Positions 24,755 to 33,806 of a DNA stretch of 64,000 bases are shown one piece after another (position 1 is the first letter of the stretch; the number at the start of each line of letters is the position of its first letter). The stretch covers positions 124,001 through 188,000 of the forward strand of contig NZ_RCWJ01000005.1 in the NCBI RefSeq assembly GCF_003668565.1. Direction: 5' to 3'. The translations under genes were made by a program, and so were the position numbers. This DNA comes from Mycetocola zhadangensis (GTDB taxonomy: Bacteria; Actinomycetota; Actinomycetes; Actinomycetales; Microbacteriaceae). Under the pieces are notes generated by a model, which was not told the DNA's origin, made no database searches, and worked only from the letters and a program-made list of their open reading frames with translations.

Positions 24755-27179
24755 TGACCGAACATAACACCGGGAAACCCTCCACGGCTGCCCCATCGGT
24801 GACCCCAGTAAGAGTGAGAACGACGCTCGATCCGGCCGCGAGAGTGACCAACCCTTTATCAACGGATGCCTGCGGGTACAGTCGATCGGCCTGCAAGACC
24901 AGGTCCTTAACGAGGGACTTCGCCACGAGTGTCACCGCCAGGCCACCCTCGCTCGGGTCAACTGTGATGTCGAGGGCCGCCTCGATCGGTTCAAGGGCCA
25001 GCTCCGGGTCTTCCGCGAAGTACCAGAACGCGGGGTTCTCGGTTGCTGTGCGTGCCTCGACAAACTGGCGAGTGGCATCCGTCACCGAAAGAACATCGTC
25101 ATCGAATGGAACCGAAACGATGTCGCGCGGTTCGACCTCAATGTCGATGTTCTGGGTGGCCAGCTTGGTGCCATCGAACTTCTGCCGTGACACGGCAACC
25201 GTCGTGGTCCAGCGCTCGGCTGAATCGTTGTGCGCGATGAGCGTCGGAACACCGTCACGCGGCTGGATGGTGAGGAGCCGGTCGGCGTATGCGTGCTTGA
25301 GCGCGTGCCAGAGCGGCTTGCGGTGACCGAAGTAGTCGACGGCTGCCCAGGAGATGACGGGCCAGTCGTCGTTCAGCTGCCAGATGATCGATCCGGTGTT
25401 GAGTGGCCAGAGCGAGCGGAAGTGCTCGATGCCGAACCGCAGGGCGCGGGCCTGGTTGAGCTGGGTGGCCCAGTGCCACTCGTCGATCGACCGAGGCTGC
25501 GGCAGGTGTGCGCCCAGCCCACGCTCGAGCTTGAGGTTGCCCTGGTCGGCCTTCTGGTGCACCAGCATCTGCTCGCCGTACGGCTCGAGCGGCTCGTCGT
25601 GGACCGCGCCGGTGAGGGTCGACCAGGCCGGTGGGCCCTGGAACCCGAACTCGCTGGCGAACCGGGGTGCGTAGTCGGCGTACACCGTGTAGTCCTTGGA
25701 GTTCCAGACGTCCCAGATGTGCACGGTGCCATTGCGGGGGTCGTTCGGGTGTGCGTACTTCGTGAACGAGAACGGGCTGCCCGGTGAATACGGAGTGCCA
25801 GGCGCGAGCTCGGCCACGAGCGACGGCAGCAGGTCGAGGTAGTAGCCCTCACCCCAGGTTCTGTCACCGAGTTGGCGACGCCAGTCCCACTCAAGGTAGC
25901 CCCAGATGTTTTCGTTGCAGCCGTTGAAGAGCGCGAGGCTCGGGTGGGTGCTGTGTCTCGTGATGTTCTGTCGAGCTTCGGCCTCAACCTCGCTTTTCAG
26001 CGGGTCTTCTTCGGCGTACGCGGCGCAGGCGAAGAGGAAGTCCTGCCAGACCAGAACGCCGAGTTCGTCGCAGGCATCGTAGAAGTCGTCGGACTCGTAC
26101 ATGCCGCCGCCCCACACCCGAAGCAGGTTCATGTTCGCGTCGACGGCGTCGGCAATGCGGGTGCGGTAGCGCTCACGGGTGATCCGGGTGACGAACGCGT
26201 CGTCGGGGATCCAGTTGGCGCCGCGGATGCCGATCAGTTGGCCGTTGACGAGAATCGAGAACGGCGAGCCGTGCCGGTCGGGAGCGGTGTCAATTTCAAT
26301 CGTGCGGAAGCCGATGCGGCTCGACCACTCGGCGCCACCGACGGTGACCGTCACGTCGTACAGCGGCTGGTCGCCGTATCCACGCGGCCACCAGCGGTCG
26401 ATGGATCCGGCGTCGACGCGCACCGTAACATCCGCTTGACCGCTCTTGATGACGGTGGATTCGGTGACGCCATCGATCGAGACGGAGAGTGTCTCGTCGG
26501 AGCTTGTTGTGGTTGCCCACTCGAGGTCGACGTGTGCGTGAAGGATGCCGGTGTCGCCGTCGATGTCGGTGAGCGGGCGGACCGTGGCGATGCGGACGCC
26601 TGACCACGACTCGATGCCGATCGACTTGACGATGCCTGAGCTTGAGATGTCGATGCCCCAGTCCCAGCCGAAGTTCGAGGCCACTTTGCGGATTGCGTTG
26701 AACGGGTGGTGCATCACGGTCGGGCGTGCGCCGAGAAGTGCTTCCTGCTCGCGGGCAAACTCAATCGGCGAACGGAAGTCGATGACGAGTTCGTTCTCGC
26801 CCGCGACCAGGAGGGTGGCAACGTCAAAACGGTAGCCCCGGTGCTGGTTCTGGGTGCGGCCGACCTCCGTGCCGTTGAGGGTGATCGTTGCAGCCGTGTC
26901 CAGTCCGTCCGCGACGAGGTCGTGGCGCTCGGCGCCGTCCGGCGTCCAGTCGAAGGTGGTGCGGTACTGCCAGTCGCAGTAACCGATCCAGGCCTGGATT
27001 TTCTCGTTGGCACCGTCGAAGGGGTCGTCGATGAGACCGGCGGCAAGGAGGTCGAGCTGCACTTCGCCTGGCACCGTTGCCGGCACGTCGAGGTCGGCGA
27101 CGGGCGTGTCGATCGGGCCTGCGGTGGCGCGGAGGGTCCAGGTGAGACCGGTGGCGGAATTGAGGGAATAGGAGGTCAC
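24735..27179 (-). CDS. Beta-mannosidase, glycoside hydrolase family 2
   Basis: An 814-residue exo-acting enzyme without a signal peptide, so it works in the cytoplasm on imported manno-oligosaccharides or Man-beta-1,4-GlcNAc. The GH2 architecture is present: N-terminal jelly roll (VPATVPGEVQLDLLAAGLIDDPF), central barrel with ANWIPDDAF and LLRVWGGGMYESDDFYDACDELG, the acid/base Glu in LALFNGCNENIWG, and the nucleophile Glu in FASEFGFQG. The GTG at 27179 (MTSYSLN) is chosen. The frame is open to 27269 but that extension has no domain match. Confidence 0.93.
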   Translation of the reverse strand: MTSYSLNSATGLTWTLRATAGPIDTPVADLDVPATVPGEVQLDLLAAGLIDDPFDGANEKIQAWIGYCDWQYRTTFDWTPDGAERHDLVADGLDTAATITLNGTEVGRTQNQHRGYRFDVATLLVAGENELVIDFRSPIEFAREQEALLGARPTVMHHPFNAIRKVASNFGWDWGIDISSSGIVKSIGIESWSGVRIATVRPLTDIDGDTGILHAHVDLEWATTTSSDETLSVSIDGVTESTVIKSGQADVTVRVDAGSIDRWWPRGYGDQPLYDVTVTVGGAEWSSRIGFRTIEIDTAPDRHGSPFSILVNGQLIGIRGANWIPDDAFVTRITRERYRTRIADAVDANMNLLRVWGGGMYESDDFYDACDELGVLVWQDFLFACAAYAEEDPLKSEVEAEARQNITRHSTHPSLALFNGCNENIWGYLEWDWRRQLGDRTWGEGYYLDLLPSLVAELAPGTPYSPGSPFSFTKYAHPNDPRNGTVHIWDVWNSKDYTVYADYAPRFASEFGFQGPPAWSTLTGAVHDEPLEPYGEQMLVHQKADQGNLKLERGLGAHLPQPRSIDEWHWATQLNQARALRFGIEHFRSLWPLNTGSIIWQLNDDWPVISWAAVDYFGHRKPLWHALKHAYADRLLTIQPRDGVPTLIAHNDSAERWTTTVAVSRQKFDGTKLATQNIDIEVEPRDIVSVPFDDDVLSVTDATRQFVEARTATENPAFWYFAEDPELALEPIEAALDITVDPSEGGLAVTLVAKSLVKDLVLQADRLYPQASVDKGLVTLAAGSSVVLTLTGVTDGAAVEGFPVLCSVNDLVTG

Positions 27180-27228
27180 GGTGCGGTTCTCTTCTCTGAG
27201 GGCAGATTCGGGCGGGTCAACGGCGCTG

Positions 27229-27246
27229 AGCCTGCTCAGGCAGGCT
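27229..27246. other. Perfect hairpin upstream of the beta-mannosidase gene
   Basis: AGCCTGC-TCAG-GCAGGCT is a 7-bp stem with a 4-base loop, 50 bases before the mannosidase start and overlapping the end of the alpha-galactosidase remnant. It could be a leftover terminator or an operator. There is no T-run. Confidence 0.45.
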
Positions 27247-27560
27247 GGCGCACCTCGGCCTCTTCCCACGATCCGGTGAAGTGATTGAAGCAGATGGAGT
27301 TATCAGGTGTCGACCGGTCGGGCGCTCCGAGCCAGCCGGCGCTGTGTTCGGGCACCTCGTTCACGCTTACGGCGCGTCGACGGTGTTCTCGTGCAACGGG
27401 GCGATCGTCGCGGCGAGGTGCCCGAGATCGTCCGGAGAGGCCTGGCCCAGATCGGCGCCCCAGTGCAGGATGGACGAAAGCGCTGTCGGTGTCGTGTCGA
27501 GGAGGAGGCTCACCCCGACGCTTAAAGGTAAATCTGGGTCGGAGCAATCGAATTCGTCAT
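27236..27560 (-). pseudogene. Remnant of a GH36 alpha-galactosidase, N-terminal part, frameshifted
   Basis: AGGAAAGAG stands before an ATG at 27560 that opens MTNSIAPTQIYL and then stops at TAA. In another frame the text continues SVGVSLLLDTTPT and ILHWGADLGQASPDDLGHLA, ending NTVDAP and a stop. A third frame continues NEVPEHSAGWLGAPDRS. This order (strand, VSLLLD, HWGADLG, PEHSAGWLG) matches the N-terminus of family 36 alpha-galactosidases. At least two frameshifts and loss of the whole catalytic part make it a pseudogene. It sits where the first gene of the mannosidase operon would be. Confidence 0.62.
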
Positions 27561-27610
27561 GGTCTCTTTCCTCGGCGACGTTGTCGTGGTAGAAGTATCT
27601 TAGGCGGGTT

Positions 27611-27618
27611 AAGTAAGT
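27611..27618. promoter_or_regulatory. ROK-type half-site before the isomerase gene
   Basis: AAGTAAGT, in the context GGTTAAGTAAGTCGG, lies in the gap between the alpha-galactosidase remnant and the isomerase gene. The same octamer is next to the -10 box of the ROK repressor at 30503-30510. It may place this divergent promoter under the same repressor. Confidence 0.35.
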
Positions 27619-27677
27619 CGGACGCAATGGTGCCCCGCTCTTCCGCACGATCGATAGCACAAAGGATGATGAAGTCC

Positions 27678-28430
27678 ATGCCGATATTCGACAACCCTTC
27701 GCTGCAGCTCTACACACTGAGGGACGCCATCGCGGCGGACTTCGCCGGCACCATGGATCGGGTGGCCGCGATCGGCTATCGCCGAGTCGAGCCGTACAAC
27801 TTCGTGGCCTCGGTGGACGAGCTCGAGGCGGCGTTCGCGTCGACGGGGCTCGTGGCGCCTTCGGCACACGTCGGCCTCCTGTCGCTCGACGACCAGCGCC
27901 CCGCATTCAAGGCCGCTGCCCGCCTCGGCATCGGCATCGTGATCGACCCGCACGTCGACCGCGCCCGCTGGACCACAGCCGACGACATCGCCCAGACTGC
28001 TGCCCAGCTCAACAGCGCCGCGAAAATCGGCGCCGAGTTCGGCATCACTGTCGGCTACCACAATCACCACTTCGAGCTCGAGAACCGCATCGACGACCGG
28101 TTCGCGCTCGACCTGCTCATCGATGCACTCGACCCCGCCGTCGTTCTCGAGATCGACACCTACTGGGCACAGGTGGGTGGAGCGGATCCGGTCGAACTGC
28201 TGAAACGCCTCGGCGAGCGCGTCGTCGCCATCCACATCAAGGACGGCGACGGGACCCTGGACACGAAAAAGCAGGTCGCCGTGGGCGCCGGTTCACTCCC
28301 CATCGAGGCGATTGTCGCCGCAGCCCCGAGTTCGGCGATCGGGGTTGTCGAACTCGATGACACCTCAGGCGATGTCTTCGAGGCCATCACCGACAGCTTC
28401 ACCTACCTCACCGGAAAGGCGTCGGCATGA
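27678..28430 (+). CDS. Sugar phosphate isomerase/epimerase family protein
   Basis: A 250-residue TIM-barrel protein of the xylose isomerase-like family. Visible are LQLYTLRDAI at the start, IGYRRVEPYNF, the metal-site segments GYHNHHFEL and LEIDTYWAQVGG, and VAIHIKDGDG. AAAGGA lies 11 bases before the chosen ATG at 27678; ATGs at 27666 and 27669 are too close to it. The stop overlaps the oxidoreductase start (ATGA). The two probably act on the same sugar or inositol-like substrate. The exact substrate is unknown. Confidence 0.88.
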   Translation: MPIFDNPSLQLYTLRDAIAADFAGTMDRVAAIGYRRVEPYNFVASVDELEAAFASTGLVAPSAHVGLLSLDDQRPAFKAAARLGIGIVIDPHVDRARWTTADDIAQTAAQLNSAAKIGAEFGITVGYHNHHFELENRIDDRFALDLLIDALDPAVVLEIDTYWAQVGGADPVELLKRLGERVVAIHIKDGDGTLDTKKQVAVGAGSLPIEAIVAAAPSSAIGVVELDDTSGDVFEAITDSFTYLTGKASA

Positions 28431-29533
28431 GCGGCACGGGCCCTGTTGGCATCGGAATCATCGGTGCTGGCGTCATCAGCGAGACCTACCTGGAGAACCT
28501 CACGTCGTTCCCCGACGTGAAGGTACACGTGATCGGTGACCTCTTCGAAGAGTCCGCCGCGAGGCGCGCCGCCCAGTTCGGCATCGCGTCGAGCGGAGGT
28601 GTCGACGCCGTTCTGAACCACCCCGACGTCGAAATCGTCGTCAACCTGACCATCCCTGCCGCGCACGTTCCGATCGCATTTCAGGCGATCGAGGCAGGCA
28701 AACACGTCATCGGCGAGAAGCCGTTCTCACTCGACCGGGCCAGCGGCCAGGACCTTGTGAAACGAGCAGCGGATGCCGGTCTGCGCGTTGGCTGCGCACC
28801 TGACACCTTCCTCGGTGCCGGTTTGCAGGCGGCCCTCCGTGCCATTCACCGTGGCGATATCGGCACTCCACTGACCGGCCTCACACTGATGCAGTCCCCT
28901 GGGCCTGAGTCGTGGCATCCGAACCCCGCTTTTCTGTTCCAGGAGGGCGCCGGTCCGCTGTTCGACATCGGACCGTACTACCTGACAGCGCTCGTTCAGG
29001 CGTTTGGCTCGGTGTCACGCGTCGCGGCATCGGGGTCGACGGCACACCCCAAGCGCGTCATCGGCTCAGGCCCGAAGGCCGGCGAGGAGTTCGACGTCAC
29101 GGTGCCGTCCCATGTTGGCGCGCTGCTGCAGTTCACCGAGGGAGCGTCCTCGCAGAGTGTGTGGAGTTTCGACTCGGCGGTGCCGCGGCACGGCTTCGTT
29201 GAGATCGCCGGAACGGAGGGCACTCTCGTTCTGCCAGACCCGAACAACTTCGACGGTGACCTTGTCATTCACCGTCGGGGCGCGGAAACCTCCGAGGTGC
29301 TCGAGTCGACCGTTGCCAGCTCCACCCGCGGAACCGGTGTGCTCGATCTGGCCCGCGCGATCCGTGAGGACCGCCCGCACCGAGCCTCCGGCGAACTGGC
29401 GTTCCACGTCGTCGACACGATGGTGTCGATCAGCGAGTCGATCAGCACAGGCGAATTTGTGTCGGTGACCAGCACGGCGCCGTCCGTGACGCCGCTGCCA
29501 GACGACTGGGATCCGCACGCCGCAACCCTGTGA
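28427..29533 (+). CDS. Gfo/Idh/MocA family oxidoreductase
   Basis: A 368-residue NAD(P)-dependent sugar dehydrogenase-type protein. The N-terminal Rossmann fold begins IGIIGAGVISETYLENLTSF, followed by VNLTIPAAHVPIAFQAIEAGKHVIGEKPFS with the catalytic lysine of the EKP motif. The C-terminal alpha-beta domain has DIGPYYLTALVQAFG, where the Asp/Tyr positions are typical of the active site. It is coupled to the upstream isomerase by a four-base overlap and converges with the hydrolase gene. Confidence 0.9.
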   Translation: MSGTGPVGIGIIGAGVISETYLENLTSFPDVKVHVIGDLFEESAARRAAQFGIASSGGVDAVLNHPDVEIVVNLTIPAAHVPIAFQAIEAGKHVIGEKPFSLDRASGQDLVKRAADAGLRVGCAPDTFLGAGLQAALRAIHRGDIGTPLTGLTLMQSPGPESWHPNPAFLFQEGAGPLFDIGPYYLTALVQAFGSVSRVAASGSTAHPKRVIGSGPKAGEEFDVTVPSHVGALLQFTEGASSQSVWSFDSAVPRHGFVEIAGTEGTLVLPDPNNFDGDLVIHRRGAETSEVLESTVASSTRGTGVLDLARAIREDRPHRASGELAFHVVDTMVSISESISTGEFVSVTSTAPSVTPLPDDWDPHAATL

Positions 29534-29540
29534 TGCCCGC

Positions 29541-29570
29541 GTGGGGGCTGTGGATCTCTGCAGCCCTCAC
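29541..29570. terminator. Hairpin between convergent genes
   Basis: GTGGGGGCTG pairs with CAGCCCTCAC (29561-29570) with one mismatch and a 10-base loop. It sits at the end of the plus-strand oxidoreductase gene and includes the stop codon of the minus-strand hydrolase, so it may stop both transcripts. Confidence 0.5.
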
Positions 29571-30379
29571 CGCGCCGGCGGCTGGCTCGGCGCTGGAACG
29601 ACTCCGGTCAGAAATTCGGCAATCACCGGCGCGATGACCTCGGGCGCGACGTCGTGCCCCTGTCCGCCGATGGAGTGGTGGGTGCCCGCGCTCAACGCAT
29701 CGGCGAGGTTCCGCGCCGCGGTCGACATAAACGGCACGGCCCCGCCGTCGACAACGAGCGTCTGTTGGGTCACCCGACCGAGCAGGTCGATCGGCAGTGT
29801 GCCATCGCCCATGAACGCGTTATCGTACGCGAGTGTTGGCGCGAGGGCCTCTGACGCTGACCACCCGGGCGAGCTCCGCATGCCGGCCACAGCCTGGGCT
29901 GGGACCCCGACGCGAGTGAGAAAGAGTTCGACAGCGTCCCCGCGCTTGCCCTCATCGAGCAGCCGCGACAGCTTCGCCGTGTAGGCCAGGGCATCCTCAC
30001 GCCCATCCGGCCCGAGGTACGGCGGCTCGAAGATCACCAGAGCGCTGATCCGCTCCCCCAGTTCGGCCGCAGCCGCGAGTGCGAGCGCCGCGCCAGACGA
30101 GACAGCGTAGAGCGCAGCCGAACCGCCGACAGCGTCGATAACGGCGGCGAGGTCCTCAACTTCCCGCTCGGCAGACCACGGAAGGGTGTTCCCGCTCGCG
30201 CCCCGACCACGTCGGTCGTACAGGGTGACGGTGAACCCGGACGAGAGCTCATTCGCAAGCGGCCGCATCGGCCCGGCGTCGCGCCAGCACAGCGCCCCGT
30301 CAACGAAAATCAGTGCCGGCCCAGCGCCGTGAGTCTCGCAGGCGATTTTTGTCCCGTCGGGTGATTCAACTGTTCTCAT
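29567..30379 (-). CDS. Alpha/beta hydrolase fold protein
   Basis: A 270-residue hydrolase: strand ALIFVDGALCWR, YDRRGRGASGNT, nucleophile elbow LYAVSSGAALALAAA (Ser in VSSGA, where GxSxG is usual), acid region near TLVVDGGAVPF and the His in GGQGHDVAPEVI. GGAGGACAG lies before the ATG at 30379, which is preferred over an upstream in-frame start at 30487 that would run into the divergent promoter. It is divergent from the ROK repressor and probably controlled from the same region. The substrate is unknown. Confidence 0.87.
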   Translation of the reverse strand: MRTVESPDGTKIACETHGAGPALIFVDGALCWRDAGPMRPLANELSSGFTVTLYDRRGRGASGNTLPWSAEREVEDLAAVIDAVGGSAALYAVSSGAALALAAAAELGERISALVIFEPPYLGPDGREDALAYTAKLSRLLDEGKRGDAVELFLTRVGVPAQAVAGMRSSPGWSASEALAPTLAYDNAFMGDGTLPIDLLGRVTQQTLVVDGGAVPFMSTAARNLADALSAGTHHSIGGQGHDVAPEVIAPVIAEFLTGVVPAPSQPPAR

Positions 30380-30476
30380 GTCTGTCCTCCGCAGCGGCCG
30401 TCTCGCAGGAAAATACGACTCGAGTTCGCTCCCGTCAAGAGTAGAGTGGACAACCTCCCCAAAACGAGGCAAAACC

Positions 30477-30516
30477 ACTAACTTCATGCACTTTATAAAG
30501 CGAAGTAAGTTATCGT
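30477..30516 (+). promoter_or_regulatory. Operator/promoter of the ROK repressor gene
   Basis: ACTAACTTC (30477-30485) and GAAGTAAGT (30502-30510) form an inverted repeat with one mismatch. The right arm directly abuts TATCGT (30511-30516), a -10 type box six bases before the ROK ATG, which implies a leaderless and autoregulated mRNA. The same GAAGTTAGT half-site recurs at the second ROK locus (62086-62094). Confidence 0.5.
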
Positions 30517-30522
30517 GTCCTC

Positions 30523-31737
30523 ATGACTGAGAAAACGCGGCGTCGAGCGAACTCGAAGGGCAGAACGCTCGACCTTATCCGGTCATCTGGCCCCATCAGC
30601 CGCGTCGAACTCGCTGAACTCACGGGCCTCACGCAGGCCACCATCTCAACGGTAGTCCGTGAACTTCTCGCCGACGGCGTCATCAGCGAAACCGGCAGGG
30701 GTGAATCCACGGGCGGCAAGCCCCGAATGCGCCTCGAGATCAACCCGGCCTCCCGCCTCGGCATCGGCGTGCACATCGGCCAGGACTACATCACCTATGT
30801 CGTCGCCGACCTCGCAGGAACCGTCGTCGGTCGCAAGCGCGTCGATGGGCCCGGCGAAGCGTCACCGGTCTCCGTCGTCGCACGGATGTCAGAGGACATC
30901 GAGTCACTCATCGTCGGGATCAACCTCGACCGCACCTCGATCGTCGGCATGGGCATCGCCATTCCCGGCCCTGTCGACCGCGTGGCAGGCACGGTCCGCG
31001 GCGTTCCAGCCCTCCTGGGGTGGACCGACTTTCCCCTCCGCAAGGCACTCGCGACAACGACGGGCCTGCAGGTCGAGTTCGACAACGACGCGACAGCCGC
31101 AGCCATCGGTGAATACTGGCTCGGCGCGACAGTCGGTTATGGCAGCTACGCCTCCGTGTATATGGGATCAGGCATCGGCTCCGGCATCGTGATCGACGGC
31201 ACGATTTACCACGGCCTCTCCGCCAACGTCGGCGAAATCGGGCACGTCACTGTCGACGCTCGCGGGCCCGCCTGCCCGTGCGGAAGTTTTGGCTGCCTCG
31301 AACTCTTCGCCGGCCCCCGAGCGATCATGGCGAAGGCGACGGATGCTGTCGCTCGCGGCGACCTGGACATCCCGTTGACAGGAAAAACGTCTGTCGACTT
31401 CGCGACACTCGGCGCGGCAGCGACCCGCGGTGACGTGATAGCGGTCGCCCTGATCCAGGAGTCTGCGGACTATCTGGCCAGTGCGCTGGTGTCCATGGTC
31501 AACCTCTTCGACCTGCCGCTTATCGTTCTTGCGGGGAATGCATTCTCAACGGCGGGGTCGATCTACGTCAGGACCATTTCACGGGTGCTCGGCGAGCGCG
31601 CCATGGTGCGCGATATCCACCCCATCGAGGTGCGCATGTCTGTCAACGGCAATGACGCCGCGGCGCTCGGCGCAGCGACGCTCGTCCTGCAGGACCGCCT
31701 CTCCCCTCGCTCCCTGCGATCCGTCGCCTTTTCCTGA
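30523..31737 (+). CDS. ROK family transcriptional repressor
   Basis: A 404-residue regulator. The N-terminal winged helix covers residues ~10-60 (SRVELAELTGLTQATISTVVRELLADGVI), then the ROK sugar-binding/kinase-like domain: GIAIPGPVDRVAGT, EFDNDATAAAIGEYW, and the zinc site GHVTVDARGPACPCGSFGCLE. It probably binds the operator at 30477-30510 and releases it on binding a sugar made by the island. The neighbours are a divergent hydrolase and a downstream sugar kinase 28 bases away. Confidence 0.93.
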   Translation: MTEKTRRRANSKGRTLDLIRSSGPISRVELAELTGLTQATISTVVRELLADGVISETGRGESTGGKPRMRLEINPASRLGIGVHIGQDYITYVVADLAGTVVGRKRVDGPGEASPVSVVARMSEDIESLIVGINLDRTSIVGMGIAIPGPVDRVAGTVRGVPALLGWTDFPLRKALATTTGLQVEFDNDATAAAIGEYWLGATVGYGSYASVYMGSGIGSGIVIDGTIYHGLSANVGEIGHVTVDARGPACPCGSFGCLELFAGPRAIMAKATDAVARGDLDIPLTGKTSVDFATLGAAATRGDVIAVALIQESADYLASALVSMVNLFDLPLIVLAGNAFSTAGSIYVRTISRVLGERAMVRDIHPIEVRMSVNGNDAAALGAATLVLQDRLSPRSLRSVAFS

Positions 31738-31764
31738 GTTCCACTCCCAACCCTGAAAGTTCCC

Positions 31765-32718
31765 ATGACGACTCCTTCCCCCACGCGCCTCTCCATTGAC
31801 GGCGGCCAGTCCGGAATCCGGCTTCGACTCACCGACGCCAGCGGCATTCTGGCCGAGGTCGAGCGACCCGGCGTTCTCACCGACCGCCCGGTGGTGGACC
31901 AGCTCGCTGACCTCACCGTGCAGCTCTCTGGCGAGACAATGCGAAGCATCGACGAGCTCGCCGTCGGCACGTCTGGCCTCACGCCCGCCGGCGCGAACCC
32001 TGAGGGCCTGCTCGCCGCAACGGCACAGGTCGGTGTGCGCCGGGTAGCCCTCGCTCACGACTCCATCACCGGTTATCTGGCCGCGAACGGCGTTGAACCC
32101 GGCGTCATGCTCGCGGTAGGCACCGGTGTGGTGGTTCTTGCCCTGTCCGAAACCAGCGTTGCCAAGGTGGACGGCTGGGGATCACTGCTCGGCGACGCCG
32201 GCAGCGGATACTGGATCGGTCGCGCCGGACTCGACGCCGCCCTCCGCGCCTTCGACGGCAGGTCAGGCGCAACCACCCTCGAGGCCACAGCTGCCGCCCG
32301 GTTCGGGCCGCTCGACGAGCTGTACATGAGAGTGCAGAGCGACCCCAAGCGCGTCTCGATCATCGCGTCGTTCTGCAGGGACGTTGTCGACGCGGCCACG
32401 GCCGGCGACGAGATCGCGCGAGGAATCGTCGCGGCCGCAGCGGCCGAATTGGCCCACTCGGCCGCGAGTGCGCTGGTCCGCGCCGGCTGGCAGCCCGGGC
32501 AACCCGTCCGGGTGGGCGCCGTCGGTGCCCTGGCGACGCACGCTGTGATCATGCGGGAACACCTGGCGATCGAGCTCGCTCGACAGGCCCCCGGGTCGGT
32601 CCTGGCCTCGCCGCTTGGAGCCCCCCTCGACGGCGTTCAGTCCCTGCTCGACCTCGTCCCATTGCACCCGCTTCGCCCATTTGTCTACACCGCGCAGGCA
32701 AAGGATTTCACTGGCTAA
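31765..32718 (+). CDS. BadF/BadG-type ATPase, probable N-acetylglucosamine kinase family
   Basis: A 317-residue actin-fold kinase. The ATP-binding PHOSPHATE-1 segment is LSIDGGQSGIRLRL near residues 9-22, PHOSPHATE-2 is VMLAVGTGVVVLA, and GDAGSGYWIGRAGLDAAL is the typical adenosine-side motif of GlcNAc kinases of the BadF/BcrA family. The exact substrate is not shown; a sugar or amino sugar linked to the mannosidase island is likely. It directly follows the ROK repressor on the same strand. Confidence 0.87.
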   Translation: MTTPSPTRLSIDGGQSGIRLRLTDASGILAEVERPGVLTDRPVVDQLADLTVQLSGETMRSIDELAVGTSGLTPAGANPEGLLAATAQVGVRRVALAHDSITGYLAANGVEPGVMLAVGTGVVVLALSETSVAKVDGWGSLLGDAGSGYWIGRAGLDAALRAFDGRSGATTLEATAAARFGPLDELYMRVQSDPKRVSIIASFCRDVVDAATAGDEIARGIVAAAAAELAHSAASALVRAGWQPGQPVRVGAVGALATHAVIMREHLAIELARQAPGSVLASPLGAPLDGVQSLLDLVPLHPLRPFVYTAQAKDFTG

Positions 32719-32747
32719 ACTGCCCGCAGGATCGAAGGAGATCGACT

Positions 32748-33707
32748 GTGAGCGCAACCGGTGGAAACAAGGCAATCATCGCGGCGTTCCTCGCGAACAT
32801 GGGAATCGCTCTCACCAAGTTCATCGCGTTCGTCTTCTCGGGGTCGTCGTCGATGCTCGCCGAGAGTGTGCACTCACTCGCCGACTCGGGCAACCAGTTG
32901 CTTCTGCTTCTCGGCGGCCGCAAGGCAAAGCGCCTGGCCGATAAGGAACACCCGTTCGGCTACGGCCGCGAACGATACGTGTACGCGTTTGTCGTCTCCA
33001 TCATCCTGTTCTCGGTCGGCGGCGTGTTCTCCATCTACGAGGGCATCCACAAGTTGCAGGACCCCCACCCGATCGACCTGCCCTGGCTGCCGCTCACGGT
33101 GCTGGGAATTGCCATGGTGCTCGAGTCGTTCTCCCTGCGAACGGCGATCCGGGAGTCGAGCCACGTCCGTGGGAAGCAAACCTGGGTGCAGTTCGTCCGC
33201 AGATCGAAAGCACCTGAACTGCCCGTCGTTCTTCTCGAAGACGTCGCCGCGCTCCTCGGACTCGCGTTTGCCTTCGTCGGGGTCTCTCTCGCGGTGGTCA
33301 CAGGCGACGGGAGCTGGGATGCCATTGGCACCCTGTTCATCGGAACACTGCTCATTGCGGTGGCCGTTGTGCTTGGCATCGAGACCAAGAGCCTGCTCGT
33401 CGGCGAAGGGGCCACCGAGACGGAGGCGGCCGCCATCACCGCGGCGATCGAGACCGGCGATGAGGTCGAGAAACTCATCCACATGAAGACGCTGTACCTC
33501 GGTCCGGACGAACTGCTCGTCGCCGCGAAGCTCGGCTTCCGCACGGATCTTCCGCTCCAGGTGGTGTCGAGCCACATCGACACGATCGAACAGCGCATCC
33601 GGGCCGCCGTTCCGACGGCACGTGTCATCTATCTCGAACCCGATGTGTATCGGCAGCCGGCCGAGCAGTTCCCCCCGGCCGCAGCGGACGCACCCGGGTC
33701 CGACTAG
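32748..33707 (+). CDS. Cation diffusion facilitator family transporter
   Basis: A 319-residue divalent metal/proton antiporter, probably six membrane helices. The CDF pattern is visible: LAESVHSLADSGNQLLLLLGGRKAKRLADKEHPFGYGRERYVYAF, and LLEDVAALLGLAFAFVGVSL in the later transport helix pair. The C-terminal cytoplasmic domain runs from about residue 215. GAAGGAG stands before the GTG at 32748. The SVHSLAD/LLEDV site residues resemble the SLC30A9-like group. The metal is not determined. Confidence 0.92.
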   Translation: MSATGGNKAIIAAFLANMGIALTKFIAFVFSGSSSMLAESVHSLADSGNQLLLLLGGRKAKRLADKEHPFGYGRERYVYAFVVSIILFSVGGVFSIYEGIHKLQDPHPIDLPWLPLTVLGIAMVLESFSLRTAIRESSHVRGKQTWVQFVRRSKAPELPVVLLEDVAALLGLAFAFVGVSLAVVTGDGSWDAIGTLFIGTLLIAVAVVLGIETKSLLVGEGATETEAAAITAAIETGDEVEKLIHMKTLYLGPDELLVAAKLGFRTDLPLQVVSSHIDTIEQRIRAAVPTARVIYLEPDVYRQPAEQFPPAAADAPGSD

Positions 33708-33806
33708 TCCTCCCGAGTCCACATTCCGGCGGCGAGACTCGCCGCCCCCGCGCGCTCTGGTAACCACGGTCGGCCTGCGGTACCGTGTGGACAACGGAGG
33801 CATTCA

